From Pseudomonas sivasensis (GTDB lineage: Bacteria > Pseudomonadota > Gammaproteobacteria > Pseudomonadales > Pseudomonadaceae), in assembly GCF_013778505.1 (NCBI RefSeq), contig NZ_JAAOWU010000013.1, forward strand, positions 62,001 to 126,000: a stretch of DNA of 64,000 nucleotides, in the 5' to 3' direction. Positions 52,940 to 61,695 of the stretch are shown here, one piece after another. The translations under genes were made by a program, and so were the position numbers. Within the stretch, counting starts at the first letter, position 1. Every line of letters begins with the position of its first letter. Below the pieces are notes generated by a model. That model was not told where the DNA came from, did not search any database, and worked only from the letters and a program-made list of their open reading frames with translations.

Positions 52940-52960
52940 GCCATGACGTGAGGACATGGC
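52940..52960. promoter_or_regulatory. inverted repeat upstream of the GcvA-like gene
   Basis: GCCATG and CATGGC are perfect 6-bp arms around a 9-base spacer. The site begins nine bases before the regulator's ATG on the opposite strand, so it could be an autoregulatory operator. It might also form a small hairpin at the start of the mRNA. Confidence 0.35.
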
Positions 52961-53041
52961 TAGTATGACTTTTTATCGATTGTTGCCGCTACGGGCCAGC
53001 CGTTCCAATACCGCCTCGAATCAATAACAAGAGCGACTTGT

Positions 53042-54667
53042 ATGGCGACCTGCGGCGAAGTGTTGGTGAAGCTCCTGGAAGACTATGGCGTTGAACAGGT
53101 GTTTGGCATCCCCGGCGTGCACACCGTGGAGTTGTACCGCGGCCTGGCCCGTTCCAGCATCCGTCACGTCACCCCACGCCACGAGCAAGGGGCCGGGTTT
53201 ATGGCGGACGGTTACGCACGCACCAGCGGCAAGCCCGGCGTGTGTTTCATCATCACCGGCCCAGGCATGACCAACATCACCACGGCCATGGGCCAGGCCT
53301 ATGCCGACTCGATCCCGATGTTGGTGATTTCCAGCGTGCAATCACGCAGCCAGTTGGGCGGCGGGCGCGGCAAGTTGCATGAACTGCCGAACCAGAGCGC
53401 GATGATCGCGGGCGTGGCGGCGTTCTCCCATACCTTGATGTCGGCGGCGCAGTTGCCCGGGGTGCTGGCACGGGCATTTGCACTGTTCCAGGCCGGCCGT
53501 CCGCGGCCGGTGCATATCGAGATCCCGCTGGATGTGCTGGTGGAAAACGCCGACGCACTGCTGGGCAGCAAGCCGATCAGCGTCGCGCGCGCCGGTGCCG
53601 CACCCTCGGCGATCAAGCAGATGACTCAGTTGCTGGCGTGCGCCAAGCGCCCGTTGATTCTCGCCGGCGGCGGCGCCATCGATGCCGCGCCCGCGCTGAC
53701 CCGCCTCGCCGAAACCCTCGGTGCGCCAGTGGCGCTGACCATCAACGCCAAAGGCATGCTGCCCGCCGCGCACCCGTTGCTGATCGGCTCCACCCAGACC
53801 TTGGTCGCCACCCGCGCATTAGTCGCCGAAGCCGATGTGGTGCTGGCCATCGGCACAGAACTTGCGGAAACCGATTACGACGTGACCTTCGCGGGCGGGT
53901 TTGAAATTCCCGGCGCACTGCTGCGCATCGACATCGACCCGGACCAGACCGTGCGCAACTACACACCTCACGTCGCCTTAGTAGCCGATGCGCAGATCGC
54001 CACCGAAGCCGTGCTGGCCGAGTTGGACAGCAAGGAGTTACCCCTGCGCAACACCGACTGGGGCAGCCAACGCGTCGCGCGTTTGTGGGCAGAATTGGCC
54101 CTATCCTGGGACGCCGCCACCCGTGCGCAAACCCTGTTCCTCAGTACGATCCTGGAGACATTGCCCGGCGCCGTCATGGTGGGCGACTCCACACAACCGG
54201 TGTACAGCGGCAACCTCACCCTCAACCTCGACCACCCACGCCGCTGGTTCAACTCCTCTACCGGCTACGGCACCTTGGGCTACGCCTTGCCCGCCGCGAT
54301 CGGCGCCTGGCTGGGGCGCGGCGATGGGCAACCGGTGGTGTGCCTGATCGGTGACGGCGGACTGCAATTCAGCCTGCCGGAACTGGCCAGCGCGGTGGAG
54401 GCACGCACGCCGATCGTCGTGTTGCTGTGGAATAACCAGGGCTACGAGGAGATCAAGAAATACATGGTCAACCGCGCCATCGAACCGGTCGGCGTGGACA
54501 TCTACACACCGGATTTTGTCGGCGTGGCCAAGGCGCTGGGCTGCGCGGCTGAACGCATCGAGGGCATCGAGCCGTTACGCAACGCATTGCTGGCCGCCTC
54601 TGATCGACAGGGGCCGACGCTGATTGAAATTGACCAAGAGCTTTGGATGAAGGAGGTCGCGGTATGA
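53042..54667 (+). CDS. aruI: ThDP-dependent 2-ketoarginine decarboxylase (AruI-like)
   Basis: A 541-residue thiamine diphosphate enzyme. The three domains are seen: PYR with catalytic E48 (TPRHEQGAGFMADGYAR), central FAD/DHS-like domain (~190-330), and PP with the ThDP motif G437-D-G-G...N464-N465 (VLLWNNQGYEEIK). The sequence reads like AruI of P. aeruginosa, which converts 5-guanidino-2-oxopentanoate (2-ketoarginine) to 4-guanidinobutyraldehyde. The next gene encodes an aldehyde dehydrogenase, which supports this call. No transaminase gene (aruH) is in the window. An acetolactate synthase-like enzyme is the alternative. Confidence 0.83.
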   Translation: MATCGEVLVKLLEDYGVEQVFGIPGVHTVELYRGLARSSIRHVTPRHEQGAGFMADGYARTSGKPGVCFIITGPGMTNITTAMGQAYADSIPMLVISSVQSRSQLGGGRGKLHELPNQSAMIAGVAAFSHTLMSAAQLPGVLARAFALFQAGRPRPVHIEIPLDVLVENADALLGSKPISVARAGAAPSAIKQMTQLLACAKRPLILAGGGAIDAAPALTRLAETLGAPVALTINAKGMLPAAHPLLIGSTQTLVATRALVAEADVVLAIGTELAETDYDVTFAGGFEIPGALLRIDIDPDQTVRNYTPHVALVADAQIATEAVLAELDSKELPLRNTDWGSQRVARLWAELALSWDAATRAQTLFLSTILETLPGAVMVGDSTQPVYSGNLTLNLDHPRRWFNSSTGYGTLGYALPAAIGAWLGRGDGQPVVCLIGDGGLQFSLPELASAVEARTPIVVLLWNNQGYEEIKKYMVNRAIEPVGVDIYTPDFVGVAKALGCAAERIEGIEPLRNALLAASDRQGPTLIEIDQELWMKEVAV

Positions 54668-56106
54668 ACGCAGTATTGAACGGTGTGTATATCGACGGCG
54701 AATGGCGTGCTGGCCACGACGTGCTGGAGGTGATCAACCCGGCGACCGAATCCCGCTTGGCCCAGGTCAGCGTAGGGGACATGGCTGCCGTGACCCAGGC
54801 AGTGGATGCCGCCAGCCGGGCGTTTGCCGGCTGGTCAAAAAGCACCGGCCGTGAGCGCGGCGCCCTATTACGCAAAATCGCCCAAGGCGTACGCGAACAG
54901 CGCGAAGCCTTAATGCACCTGCAGTCGAGCAACAACGGCAAACCGCTGTTTGAGGCGGGCATCGATGTGGACGACGTGATCGCCACCTTCGAGTACTACG
55001 CAGGTGTTGCCGAGGACCTGGACGCCGGGCAAGACCGGCCGGTGGCACTGCCCAGCGATGAGTTCAGCGCTCGCCTGCGCCGCGAGCCGTGTGGCGTAGT
55101 GGGGCTGATCGTGCCGTGGAATTTCCCCATGGTGACCACCGCCTGGAAACTCGCCCCCGCCCTCGCCGCCGGTTGCTGCGTGGTGCTCAAGCCGTCGGAA
55201 GTCACGCCCCTGGCAGAGCTGCAATTGGCGCGAATCATCGCCGAATCCGGGCTGCCCGCAGGCGTGTTCAACCTGGTCTGCGGCACGGGCCTGGCGGTCG
55301 GTGCACCGCTGGCAGCGGACCGTCGTGTGGCGAAAATCTCCTTTACTGGCAGTAATGCGGTGGGCGTGCAGGTGATGCAACGCGCCGCCGAAACCATCAA
55401 GGGCGTCAGTCTGGAACTGGGCGGCAAATCTTCGTTGCTGGTGCTGGCAGATGCTGACCTCGACTTGGCCGTGGAACTGGCCTGCGGCGGTGGATTTTTC
55501 AACGCCGGGCAGATGTGTTCTGCCACCAGCCGCGTCCTGGTGGCCGACACCTTGGCGGACGAATTCCTGCAACGCTTGCGGGCGCGGGCTGAAGGGATTC
55601 GCGTGGCTGACCCGTTTGCCGAGGACGTGGAAATGGGCGCGCTGATCAACCGTGCGCAGTATCAGCGGGTAGTGGGGCATATCCAGCGAGGCATCGAGGA
55701 CGGCGCGCGGTTGCTGTGTGGCGGTGAACGTCCGGCGGATCTGGCCAGGGGTTATTTCATCCGCCCGACCGTGTTTACCGCTGTGCCGTTGGACAGTGCG
55801 TTATGGAACGAGGAAATCTTCGGCCCGGTGCTGTGTGTACGAAGTTTCGCAACTGAAGATGAGGCGATTGCCCTGGCCAACGACAGCGATTTCGGCCTGG
55901 TGGCCAGTGTGGTGGGCACCGATGTTGAGAGCGCCGAGCGGGTTGCGAATGCCCTGCAGGCCGGACTGGTATGGATCAACGCGCCGCAGGTGATCTTCCC
56001 GCAGACGGCGTGGGGGGGTTACAAGCAGAGCAGCATCGGACGCGAGCTGGGGCCTTGGGGGTTAGCGGCGTTTCAGGAGATAAAGCACGTCATTCGGTCT
56101 AACTGA
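54664..56106 (+). CDS. aldehyde dehydrogenase, probably for 4-guanidinobutyraldehyde
   Basis: A 480-residue NAD(P)-dependent dehydrogenase. ATG 54664 overlaps the decarboxylase stop (ATGA) and has AAGGAGG just upstream inside that gene, so the shorter start is secure. E251 (SLELGGKSS) and C285 (FNAGQMCSATSRV) are the catalytic pair; FTGSNAVGVQVM and PWNFPM are cofactor-site blocks. It should oxidise the decarboxylase product to 4-guanidinobutyrate in arginine catabolism. The aldehyde is inferred from the operon; betaine or aminobutyraldehyde dehydrogenases look alike. Confidence 0.88.
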   Translation: MNAVLNGVYIDGEWRAGHDVLEVINPATESRLAQVSVGDMAAVTQAVDAASRAFAGWSKSTGRERGALLRKIAQGVREQREALMHLQSSNNGKPLFEAGIDVDDVIATFEYYAGVAEDLDAGQDRPVALPSDEFSARLRREPCGVVGLIVPWNFPMVTTAWKLAPALAAGCCVVLKPSEVTPLAELQLARIIAESGLPAGVFNLVCGTGLAVGAPLAADRRVAKISFTGSNAVGVQVMQRAAETIKGVSLELGGKSSLLVLADADLDLAVELACGGGFFNAGQMCSATSRVLVADTLADEFLQRLRARAEGIRVADPFAEDVEMGALINRAQYQRVVGHIQRGIEDGARLLCGGERPADLARGYFIRPTVFTAVPLDSALWNEEIFGPVLCVRSFATEDEAIALANDSDFGLVASVVGTDVESAERVANALQAGLVWINAPQVIFPQTAWGGYKQSSIGRELGPWGLAAFQEIKHVIRSN

Positions 56107-56139
56107 CACTGCAGCCCCTGCTGTAGAAGGTGAACCCAT

Positions 56140-56226
56140 GTGGGAGGGAGCTTGCCCCCGATAGCGGTGGATCAGTTACAGATGCTTAGACTGAAACACG
56201 GCTATCGGGGGCAAGCCCCCTCCCAC
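56140..56226. repeat. REPIN-type repeat 11
   Basis: Paired REP units after the aldehyde dehydrogenase gene, gtgggagggagcttgcccccgatag and the inverted ggggcaagccccctcccac. Together with spacer they fill much of the gap before the MFS gene. Confidence 0.92.
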
Positions 56227-56343
56227 ATCTTGATTTGCGGTGTTTGTGGGAACTGCAATTTTTAGATAGTGCCTGCGACTTTCTCATTTGCCCACCTGCC
56301 CCATGCGTGGCCTGATTCACCCTTGTTCACTCAAGGCAGGCCC

Positions 56344-57531
56344 ATGGAAAACGTTCACGCAAAACCCACCACTGCCGTTTGGCTGATGATCAGCGTGGTG
56401 CTGGTCGCCCTTAACCTGCGCCCGTCGATGGCTGCAGTGGGGCCGTTGTTGTCTTCGATTCGTGGCGATGTGCCGTTGAGTTTCAGCAGCGCGGCGTTGC
56501 TGACCATGTTGCCGGTCATGACCATGGGCCTGGCGATGTTCTTTGGCATGGGCTTGGCCAAGCGTTTTGGTGAACACCGCAGCATTCTGCTGTCGCTGCT
56601 GGTGATCGGCGTGGCAACGCTGTCGCGGTTGTTCCTGGATTCGGCGCTGGAGCTGATCGTCAGCGCGATTGCGGCGGGGATCGGTATTGCGATGATCCAG
56701 GCGTTGATGCCGGCGCTGATCAAGTCGCGCTTCAGCGATAACGTTTCACTGTTCATGGGCCTGTACGTCACCGCCATCATGGGTGGCGCGGCGCTGGCGG
56801 CTTCGTTCTCGCCCTTCGTGCAAACGCACACCGGCAGTTGGCGTATCGCCCTGGCGATCTGGGCCGTGCTGGCGTTGCTCGCCTTGGTGTTCTGGTACGC
56901 CCAGCGTTCGGTAATGCCGCCATTACCCGAGGCCGGTTCCGGCCCGCAGGAATCATTTTTCGGCAATCGCCGCGCCTGGTTGCTGGCGATCTTTTTTGGC
57001 TTGGGCACCGCGTCCTACACGTGTGTACTCGCGTGGCTGGCGCCGTACTACGTGGAGCAAGGCTGGAGCGAGCAGGACGCCGGCCTGCTGCTGGGCTTTC
57101 TGACCGCCATGGAAGTGGTGTCTGGCCTGATCACACCCGCCATCGCCAACCGCCGCCAGGACAAACGCGGCGTGGTAGCCGTGCTGCTGGTGCTGATCAT
57201 CATCGGTTTCTGCGGCCTGATTCTCAGCCCGCAATCCCTCAGTTTGCTGTGGCCGTGCCTGCTCGGCCTGGGCATCGGCGGCCTATTCCCCATGAGCCTG
57301 ATCCTGTCCCTCGATCACTTGGACAACCCGCGCCGTGCCGGTGGCCTCACTGCCTTTGTGCAAGGCATCGGCTACCTGATTGCCGGTCTGTCGCCGCTGA
57401 TCGCCGGGATGATCCGTGACCAACTGGGCAGTTTCGAATGGGCCTGGTGGTCGCTGACGGCGGTGATCGTATTGATGTTGCTGATCGTCACGCGCTTCAA
57501 CCCGAGGCATTACGCGCAACATATCCGCTGA
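56344..57531 (+). CDS. MFS transporter of the CynX/NimT cyanate family
   Basis: A 395-residue transporter with 12 hydrophobic segments. ATG 56344 (MENVHAKPTTAVWLMISVVL) has AAGGCAGG upstream; the open frame to the left contains no clear start. Key block: ALNLRPSMAAVGPLLSSIRGD, the CynX signature with Arg in helix 1, and GLGTASYTCVLAWLAPYYVEQGWS in the second half. Substrates in the family are small anions or nitroimidazoles (cyanate, 2-nitroimidazole). No cyanase gene is near, so the real substrate is open. Confidence 0.87.
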   Translation: MENVHAKPTTAVWLMISVVLVALNLRPSMAAVGPLLSSIRGDVPLSFSSAALLTMLPVMTMGLAMFFGMGLAKRFGEHRSILLSLLVIGVATLSRLFLDSALELIVSAIAAGIGIAMIQALMPALIKSRFSDNVSLFMGLYVTAIMGGAALAASFSPFVQTHTGSWRIALAIWAVLALLALVFWYAQRSVMPPLPEAGSGPQESFFGNRRAWLLAIFFGLGTASYTCVLAWLAPYYVEQGWSEQDAGLLLGFLTAMEVVSGLITPAIANRRQDKRGVVAVLLVLIIIGFCGLILSPQSLSLLWPCLLGLGIGGLFPMSLILSLDHLDNPRRAGGLTAFVQGIGYLIAGLSPLIAGMIRDQLGSFEWAWWSLTAVIVLMLLIVTRFNPRHYAQHIR

Positions 57532-57628
57532 GGTCGTGTTGCAAACAGTATTTGTCCCACTGCAAACATAGAAACGCCCTACAGAGCTTTCTATTGGTAC
57601 GCACGTTCCGTTAAGCTTTTGGGCTGTC

Positions 57629-57648
57629 TTGTACTGAGTTCGGTACAA
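57629..57648. promoter_or_regulatory. 20-bp palindrome before a LysR gene
   Basis: TTGTAC and GTACAA are perfect arms around 8 bases, ending 20 bases upstream of the LysR ATG at 57669. The spacing and symmetry agree with a LysR-type T-N11-A site. Position suggests autoregulation. Confidence 0.5.
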
Positions 57649-57668
57649 AGGGTTTACGGACGAAACCG

Positions 57669-58604
57669 ATGTTAAACAGTAACTTGCTCAGAAAACTCGA
57701 TATGCAGGACTTGATGGTGTTTATCGCCGTCTACGACCAGAGCAGCGTTACCGAGGTGTCCGAAACGCTGTTCGTCAGCCAGTCCACCGTGAGCTACAGC
57801 CTGAAGAAGCTGCGCACCAGCTTTGAAGACGAGCTGTTTATCAACACCCGAGCGGGCATGCGTCCTACGTACAAGGCCACCACCATGTACGGCCATGTGC
57901 AGAAGATCCTCGAAAGCATCAACCTGTGCCACGCCGGTGGCCAGGCCTTCGACCCCACGCAAAAAGCCGTGACCTTCAACGTATGTGCACCGGAATACTT
58001 CGAACAGTTGATCCTGCCGCGCCTGCTGAAAACCTTCGACCAGGCCGACTTGCCGGTGATCGTCAATGTGCAGAAGCTGGAAACCGACATCCCCGCCGAT
58101 GACCTGCGCGAAGGCCGTCTGGACTTGGTGATCTGCTTCGGCCCGCATTTTCATCGCGCCCACAAAGACTTCAAGACCCAGATGCTGCTGGAGGACGATT
58201 TGGTGTGTGTCTTCGATAAACGCTCAGCGCCCAGGGAGCCAGCATTCAGCCTGCAATCCTTCGTCGAACGGCGACATGTATTCCCCACGCCGTGGACCTC
58301 CGACACCAACATGATCGACGGCTGGCTGGCGCGCCAGGCCCACAAGCGCCAGGTGGTCGCCCGTGCCAACAGCTACAGCGCGGCATTGAAGATGATCACC
58401 GGCACCGACTTTATCCTCACCCTGCCCCGCCGCGTGCAAAAGCTACTGGCGCCAGAGCCGGTGTTCGGCCATTGCGAGGCGCCCAACGGATTGCCGGGGT
58501 TCACCCTTGATATGCAGTGGAACGAAACCAGTGAACAGGACAGTGCCAATACCTGGTTTCGCGAGCAGGTGGTGAAGGTATGTGCCGATCAGGGCTTGTT
58601 GTAA
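57669..58604 (+). CDS. LysR-family regulator, NahR/LinR-like
   Basis: A 311-residue LysR protein. HTH at residues ~10-70 (LDMQDLMVFIAVYDQSSVTEVSETLFVSQSTVSYSLKKLRTSFEDELFI), then a NahR/NodD-type effector domain. It follows the CynX-like gene and converges with the CHMI gene, three bases apart. A good palindrome is upstream. What it controls is unknown; the CynX-like gene in the same direction is possible. Confidence 0.88.
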   Translation: MLNSNLLRKLDMQDLMVFIAVYDQSSVTEVSETLFVSQSTVSYSLKKLRTSFEDELFINTRAGMRPTYKATTMYGHVQKILESINLCHAGGQAFDPTQKAVTFNVCAPEYFEQLILPRLLKTFDQADLPVIVNVQKLETDIPADDLREGRLDLVICFGPHFHRAHKDFKTQMLLEDDLVCVFDKRSAPREPAFSLQSFVERRHVFPTPWTSDTNMIDGWLARQAHKRQVVARANSYSAALKMITGTDFILTLPRRVQKLLAPEPVFGHCEAPNGLPGFTLDMQWNETSEQDSANTWFREQVVKVCADQGLL

Positions 58605-58607
58605 GCC

Positions 58608-58970
58608 TTAGCCGATAGCGACTTTGCTATAGGCATCGCGGTCCATGTCGCGCAGTTCAACGCTCAGTTGTACCTGCACGCCTTCGGGCCACGGGCTAAG
58701 GTCCTGCAACACCGCCAGCAGGCTTTCCGACAGCTGCTGCTTGACCTGCGGCGAACGCCCGCTGAGCAATGACAGCTTCACCGCAATAAAGCCGCGCGGA
58801 TTGAGGGAGGTACCTACCTGAAAATGCTCAAGCTTCACCGCACGGCTTTTGATATCGAACTCGGAGCCGAATTGCCCGGACGCCATTAGCACATTGTTGA
58901 GCCGCAACAGGGTTTTATCGACGGTCAGGTCTGTCAGGTTGGCGGTGTATTCCAGGTGCAGATGCGGCAT
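58608..58970 (-). CDS. 5-carboxymethyl-2-hydroxymuconate delta-isomerase-like protein
   Basis: A 120-residue tautomerase-superfamily protein. After removal of Met1 the catalytic Pro is exposed (MPHLHLEYTANL). SLNPRGFIAVKLSLLSGRSPQVKQQLSESLL contains the Arg residues of the CHMI active site. The true pathway role is in homoprotocatechuate degradation, but no other hpa gene is in this window. It lies 46 bases downstream of a LysR gene read in the same direction. Confidence 0.88.
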   Translation of the reverse strand: MPHLHLEYTANLTDLTVDKTLLRLNNVLMASGQFGSEFDIKSRAVKLEHFQVGTSLNPRGFIAVKLSLLSGRSPQVKQQLSESLLAVLQDLSPWPEGVQVQLSVELRDMDRDAYSKVAIG

Positions 58971-59016
58971 GGGTTGCTCCGAGGCTTGTTGTAGGAAGAT
59001 TCTTGAATATATAGCG

Positions 59017-59940
59017 TCACGCCTTGGCGCCCAACCCTCTATCGCTCATGAACGCCTCCAGTCTCGACCGCACCCAACGCTCGGCGGGGTCGGTGTCCAC
59101 ATGGCTGAGCCAAACCATGGACAAGTCCAACGTTGGTGTCTCGAACGGAAACGGCTCACAAAACAGATTGCCCGACACCGCCATGGCTTCGGCGGTGTAG
59201 TCCGGCAGGCTGGCGATGAGGTCGGTGCCGGCCAGCAACGCCGGCAACGCGCTGTATTGCGGTACCGATAAAACCACGTGGCGCTTACGGCCAATCTCGG
59301 CCAGCCACTCATCGGCAAAACCCGACACGTTGGCGGTGTGAGACACCAGCACATGGGGCCGCGAGCAATATTCATCCAGAGTCAGCGGTGTGTCCGAGGC
59401 ATCCGCGCGCAGGAGTCGCGGACGGATATGGCGCAGCAACTTGCGCTTGGCATTCGCCGGCAGGCCACGGGTCTGGGTGATGCCAACGGTGATATCGCCG
59501 GACGCCAGCAGGTCAGGGATGCGCCAATAATCGACATGCTGCACCACGAACACCACTTGCGGCGCTTCCTGGCGCAGCGCGCGCAGCAACGGCGGCAACA
59601 GGCCGAACTCGACATCGTCGGACAGACCGATGCGAAACGTCATGGTGCTGATGGAAGGGTCAAAATCGTGGGTCAGGCTCAAGGCCGACGACAAGGAATC
59701 GAGGGCCGGGGACAGATGCTGAATGATTTCCTCGGCGCGCGCGGTGGGCTCCATGCGATGGCCAACACGAATAAACAATGGGTCGTTGAACAAGGTACGC
59801 AAACGGTTCAGGGCCGAACTGATGGTCGGCTGGCCGAGGAAAAGTTTTTCGGCCACCCGCGTCACATTGCGCTCAAGCATCAGTGCTTCGAAGACCACCA
59901 TCAGATTGATGTCGGCCTTGCGTAATTCATTGCGATTCAT
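59017..59940 (-). CDS. LysR-family regulator, NodD-like subgroup
   Basis: A 307-residue LysR protein starting MNRNELRKADINLMVVFEALMLERN, with the HTH at residues ~8-68 (VTRVAEKLFLGQPTISSALNRLRTLFNDPLFIRVGHRMEPT). The effector domain follows. It is transcribed towards the CHMI gene and could control it, or the MFS genes on the right. No autoregulatory palindrome was found next to its start. Confidence 0.88.
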   Translation of the reverse strand: MNRNELRKADINLMVVFEALMLERNVTRVAEKLFLGQPTISSALNRLRTLFNDPLFIRVGHRMEPTARAEEIIQHLSPALDSLSSALSLTHDFDPSISTMTFRIGLSDDVEFGLLPPLLRALRQEAPQVVFVVQHVDYWRIPDLLASGDITVGITQTRGLPANAKRKLLRHIRPRLLRADASDTPLTLDEYCSRPHVLVSHTANVSGFADEWLAEIGRKRHVVLSVPQYSALPALLAGTDLIASLPDYTAEAMAVSGNLFCEPFPFETPTLDLSMVWLSHVDTDPAERWVRSRLEAFMSDRGLGAKA

Positions 59941-60046
59941 CGGCGCCTGCCCGTTTCACCAAGACAGGTCGCAGTGTAGAAAGCGCGGCGCACGCCGTCT
60001 ATGCGCTTAATTTCCGATAAGCCAGCATCACAGGCGGATAGGTTGC

Positions 60047-60193
60047 TCAGGGCTTGAGCGGAAACTCCTGATCGCGCTCGGAAAGCTCCGTACCGTCGTC
60101 CGGATGCTTCCAGGTCTGCGGCTTTTCCTCTTCGCGCTGCCGCTGGGGTTGCTCACGCTCTGGTTCATCGCGCCGCTTTTGTTCGTTACCCAT
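60047..60193 (-). CDS. small hydrophilic protein of 48 residues
   Basis: Read directly: ATG at 60193, stop TGA at 60047-60049, with AGAGGTGG directly upstream as a strong ribosome site. The protein starts MGNEQKRRDEPEREQPQRQR and continues with Trp-Lys-His-Pro-Asp-Asp near the middle. It is extremely charged and probably disordered. Coding is supported by the ribosome site and by a clean frame; family unknown. It lies in the gap between a LysR gene and the citrate-type MFS gene. Confidence 0.6.
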   Translation of the reverse strand: MGNEQKRRDEPEREQPQRQREEEKPQTWKHPDDGTELSERDQEFPLKP

Positions 60194-60262
60194 AGCCACC
60201 TCTTTCCTTAAGCATCGGTCACCTGTTCAAGCATAGGACAGGGAAAGAGATTTTGACGGCCA

Positions 60263-60281
60263 CAGGGATTGATAATCCCTG
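60263..60281. promoter_or_regulatory. 19-bp near-perfect palindrome upstream of the citrate-type MFS gene
   Basis: CAGGGATTGATAATCCCTG has 8-bp perfect arms and a 3-base centre, 110 bases before the MFS start and 70 bases from the small gene start. It is not followed by T-runs on either strand, so an operator is the best reading. One of the two nearby LysR proteins is a candidate binder. Confidence 0.5.
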
Positions 60282-60390
60282 AACATCAATAAAGCCAAAA
60301 TTTTCACTTATCATTTCTAAATGTGTCAGCCACTATCCATAGTCTTAAGCGAAATAAGCACTTTGAAAAGAACGCTGGAGACACAAAACC

Positions 60391-61695
60391 ATGACTAGCC
60401 CTTCCCGCCCCGACTCTGCCCGCTCGAAAGTTGGCGCGGTATTCCGCGTTACTTCGGGCAATTTCCTCGAACAGTTCGACTTCTTTCTGTTTGGTTTCTA
60501 CGCCACCTACATCGCGGCTGCGTTCTTCCCGGCCGCTAATGAGTTTGCGTCATTAATGATGACCTTCGCCGTGTTTGGCGCAGGCTTCCTGATGCGCCCA
60601 CTTGGCGCAATCATTCTCGGTGCCTACATCGACGACGTCGGTCGCCGCAAAGGGCTGATCGTGACCCTCTCGATCATGGCCAGCGGTACGTTGCTGATCG
60701 TGCTGGTGCCGGGTTATCAGACCATTGGCCTGTGGGCACCGCTGCTGGTGTTGCTTGGTCGCTTGCTGCAAGGCTTCTCGGCCGGTGCGGAACTGGGCGG
60801 GGTGTCGGTGTACTTGTCTGAGATGGCCACCCCAGGCCGTAAAGGCTTCTACACCAGCTGGCAGTCGGGCAGCCAACAGATCTCCATCGTGGTCGCCGCT
60901 GCGCTGGGTTATGGCCTGAACGTGTGGATGGAACCGTCGGTGGTTGCCGACTGGGGCTGGCGCATTCCGTTCGCTGTCGGTTGCGTGATCATTCCGTTTA
61001 TCTTTGTGCTGCGTCGCAACCTGGAGGAAACCGAAGAGTTCGCCAACCGCAAGCATCGCCCGACCATGCGCGAAGTGCTGGCAACCCTGGTGAAAAACTG
61101 GACCGTTGTGATCGGCGGCATGCTGATGGTGGCCATGACCACTACCGCGTTCTACCTGATCACGGTGTACGCGCCGACCTTCGGCAAGACCGTGCTGCAA
61201 CTGAGCACCTCGGACGCCCTGCTGGTGACGTTGCTGGTGGCCGTGTCGAACTTTGTATGGCTCCCCATCGGCGGCACCCTCAGCGATCGCTTCGGCCGCA
61301 AGCCGGTACTGATCGCCATGACAGCGCTGGCGGTTCTTACAGCGTATCCAGCACTGTCTTACGTGGTGAATGCACCGAGCTTCGGCCATATGCTGGAAAC
61401 CCTGCTGTGGTTCTCCTTCCTCTATGGCATGTACAACGGCGCGATGATCCCGGCACTGACCGAAATCATGCCGGTGGAAGTGCGCGTGGCGGGCTTTTCC
61501 CTGGCCTATAGCCTGGCAACTGCGATCTTCGGTGGCTTCACCCCGGCGATCTCCACCTGGTTCATCCACATCACCGGGGACAAGGCCTCACCGGCCTACT
61601 GGATGATGTTCGCCGCACTGTGCGCACTGTGTTCGACCCTGGCGTTGTACCGCCGCGCCAACACTCGCGGGCAGATGCTGCAGGGGGCGGTATGA
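60391..61695 (+). CDS. MFS symporter of the citrate/tricarballylate type
   Basis: A 434-residue carrier with 12 hydrophobic segments. The metabolite:H+ symporter signature is seen: FRVTSGNFLEQFDFFLFGFYATYIAAAFFP, MRPLGAIILGAYIDDVGRRKGL (motif A) and GRLLQGFSAGAELGGVSVYLSEMATPGRKGFY. The closest pattern is CitA/TcuC. The GGAGACAC box precedes the ATG. Its stop overlaps the start of a periplasmic binding protein gene (ATGA), an unusual partner for an MFS carrier. Confidence 0.88.
   Translation: MTSPSRPDSARSKVGAVFRVTSGNFLEQFDFFLFGFYATYIAAAFFPAANEFASLMMTFAVFGAGFLMRPLGAIILGAYIDDVGRRKGLIVTLSIMASGTLLIVLVPGYQTIGLWAPLLVLLGRLLQGFSAGAELGGVSVYLSEMATPGRKGFYTSWQSGSQQISIVVAAALGYGLNVWMEPSVVADWGWRIPFAVGCVIIPFIFVLRRNLEETEEFANRKHRPTMREVLATLVKNWTVVIGGMLMVAMTTTAFYLITVYAPTFGKTVLQLSTSDALLVTLLVAVSNFVWLPIGGTLSDRFGRKPVLIAMTALAVLTAYPALSYVVNAPSFGHMLETLLWFSFLYGMYNGAMIPALTEIMPVEVRVAGFSLAYSLATAIFGGFTPAISTWFIHITGDKASPAYWMMFAALCALCSTLALYRRANTRGQMLQGAV

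Noticed and set aside
10061..56226. The repeated gtgggagggggcttgc units as a dispersed CRISPR-like array
   Set aside because: Copies are kilobases apart and palindromic in pairs, spacers are not uniform, and no cas gene is present. They fit REP/REPIN elements.
60553..61569. A 338-codon leftward frame opposite the citrate-type MFS gene
   Set aside because: Antisense shadow; the translation is rich in His, Gln and Gly with no family pattern.
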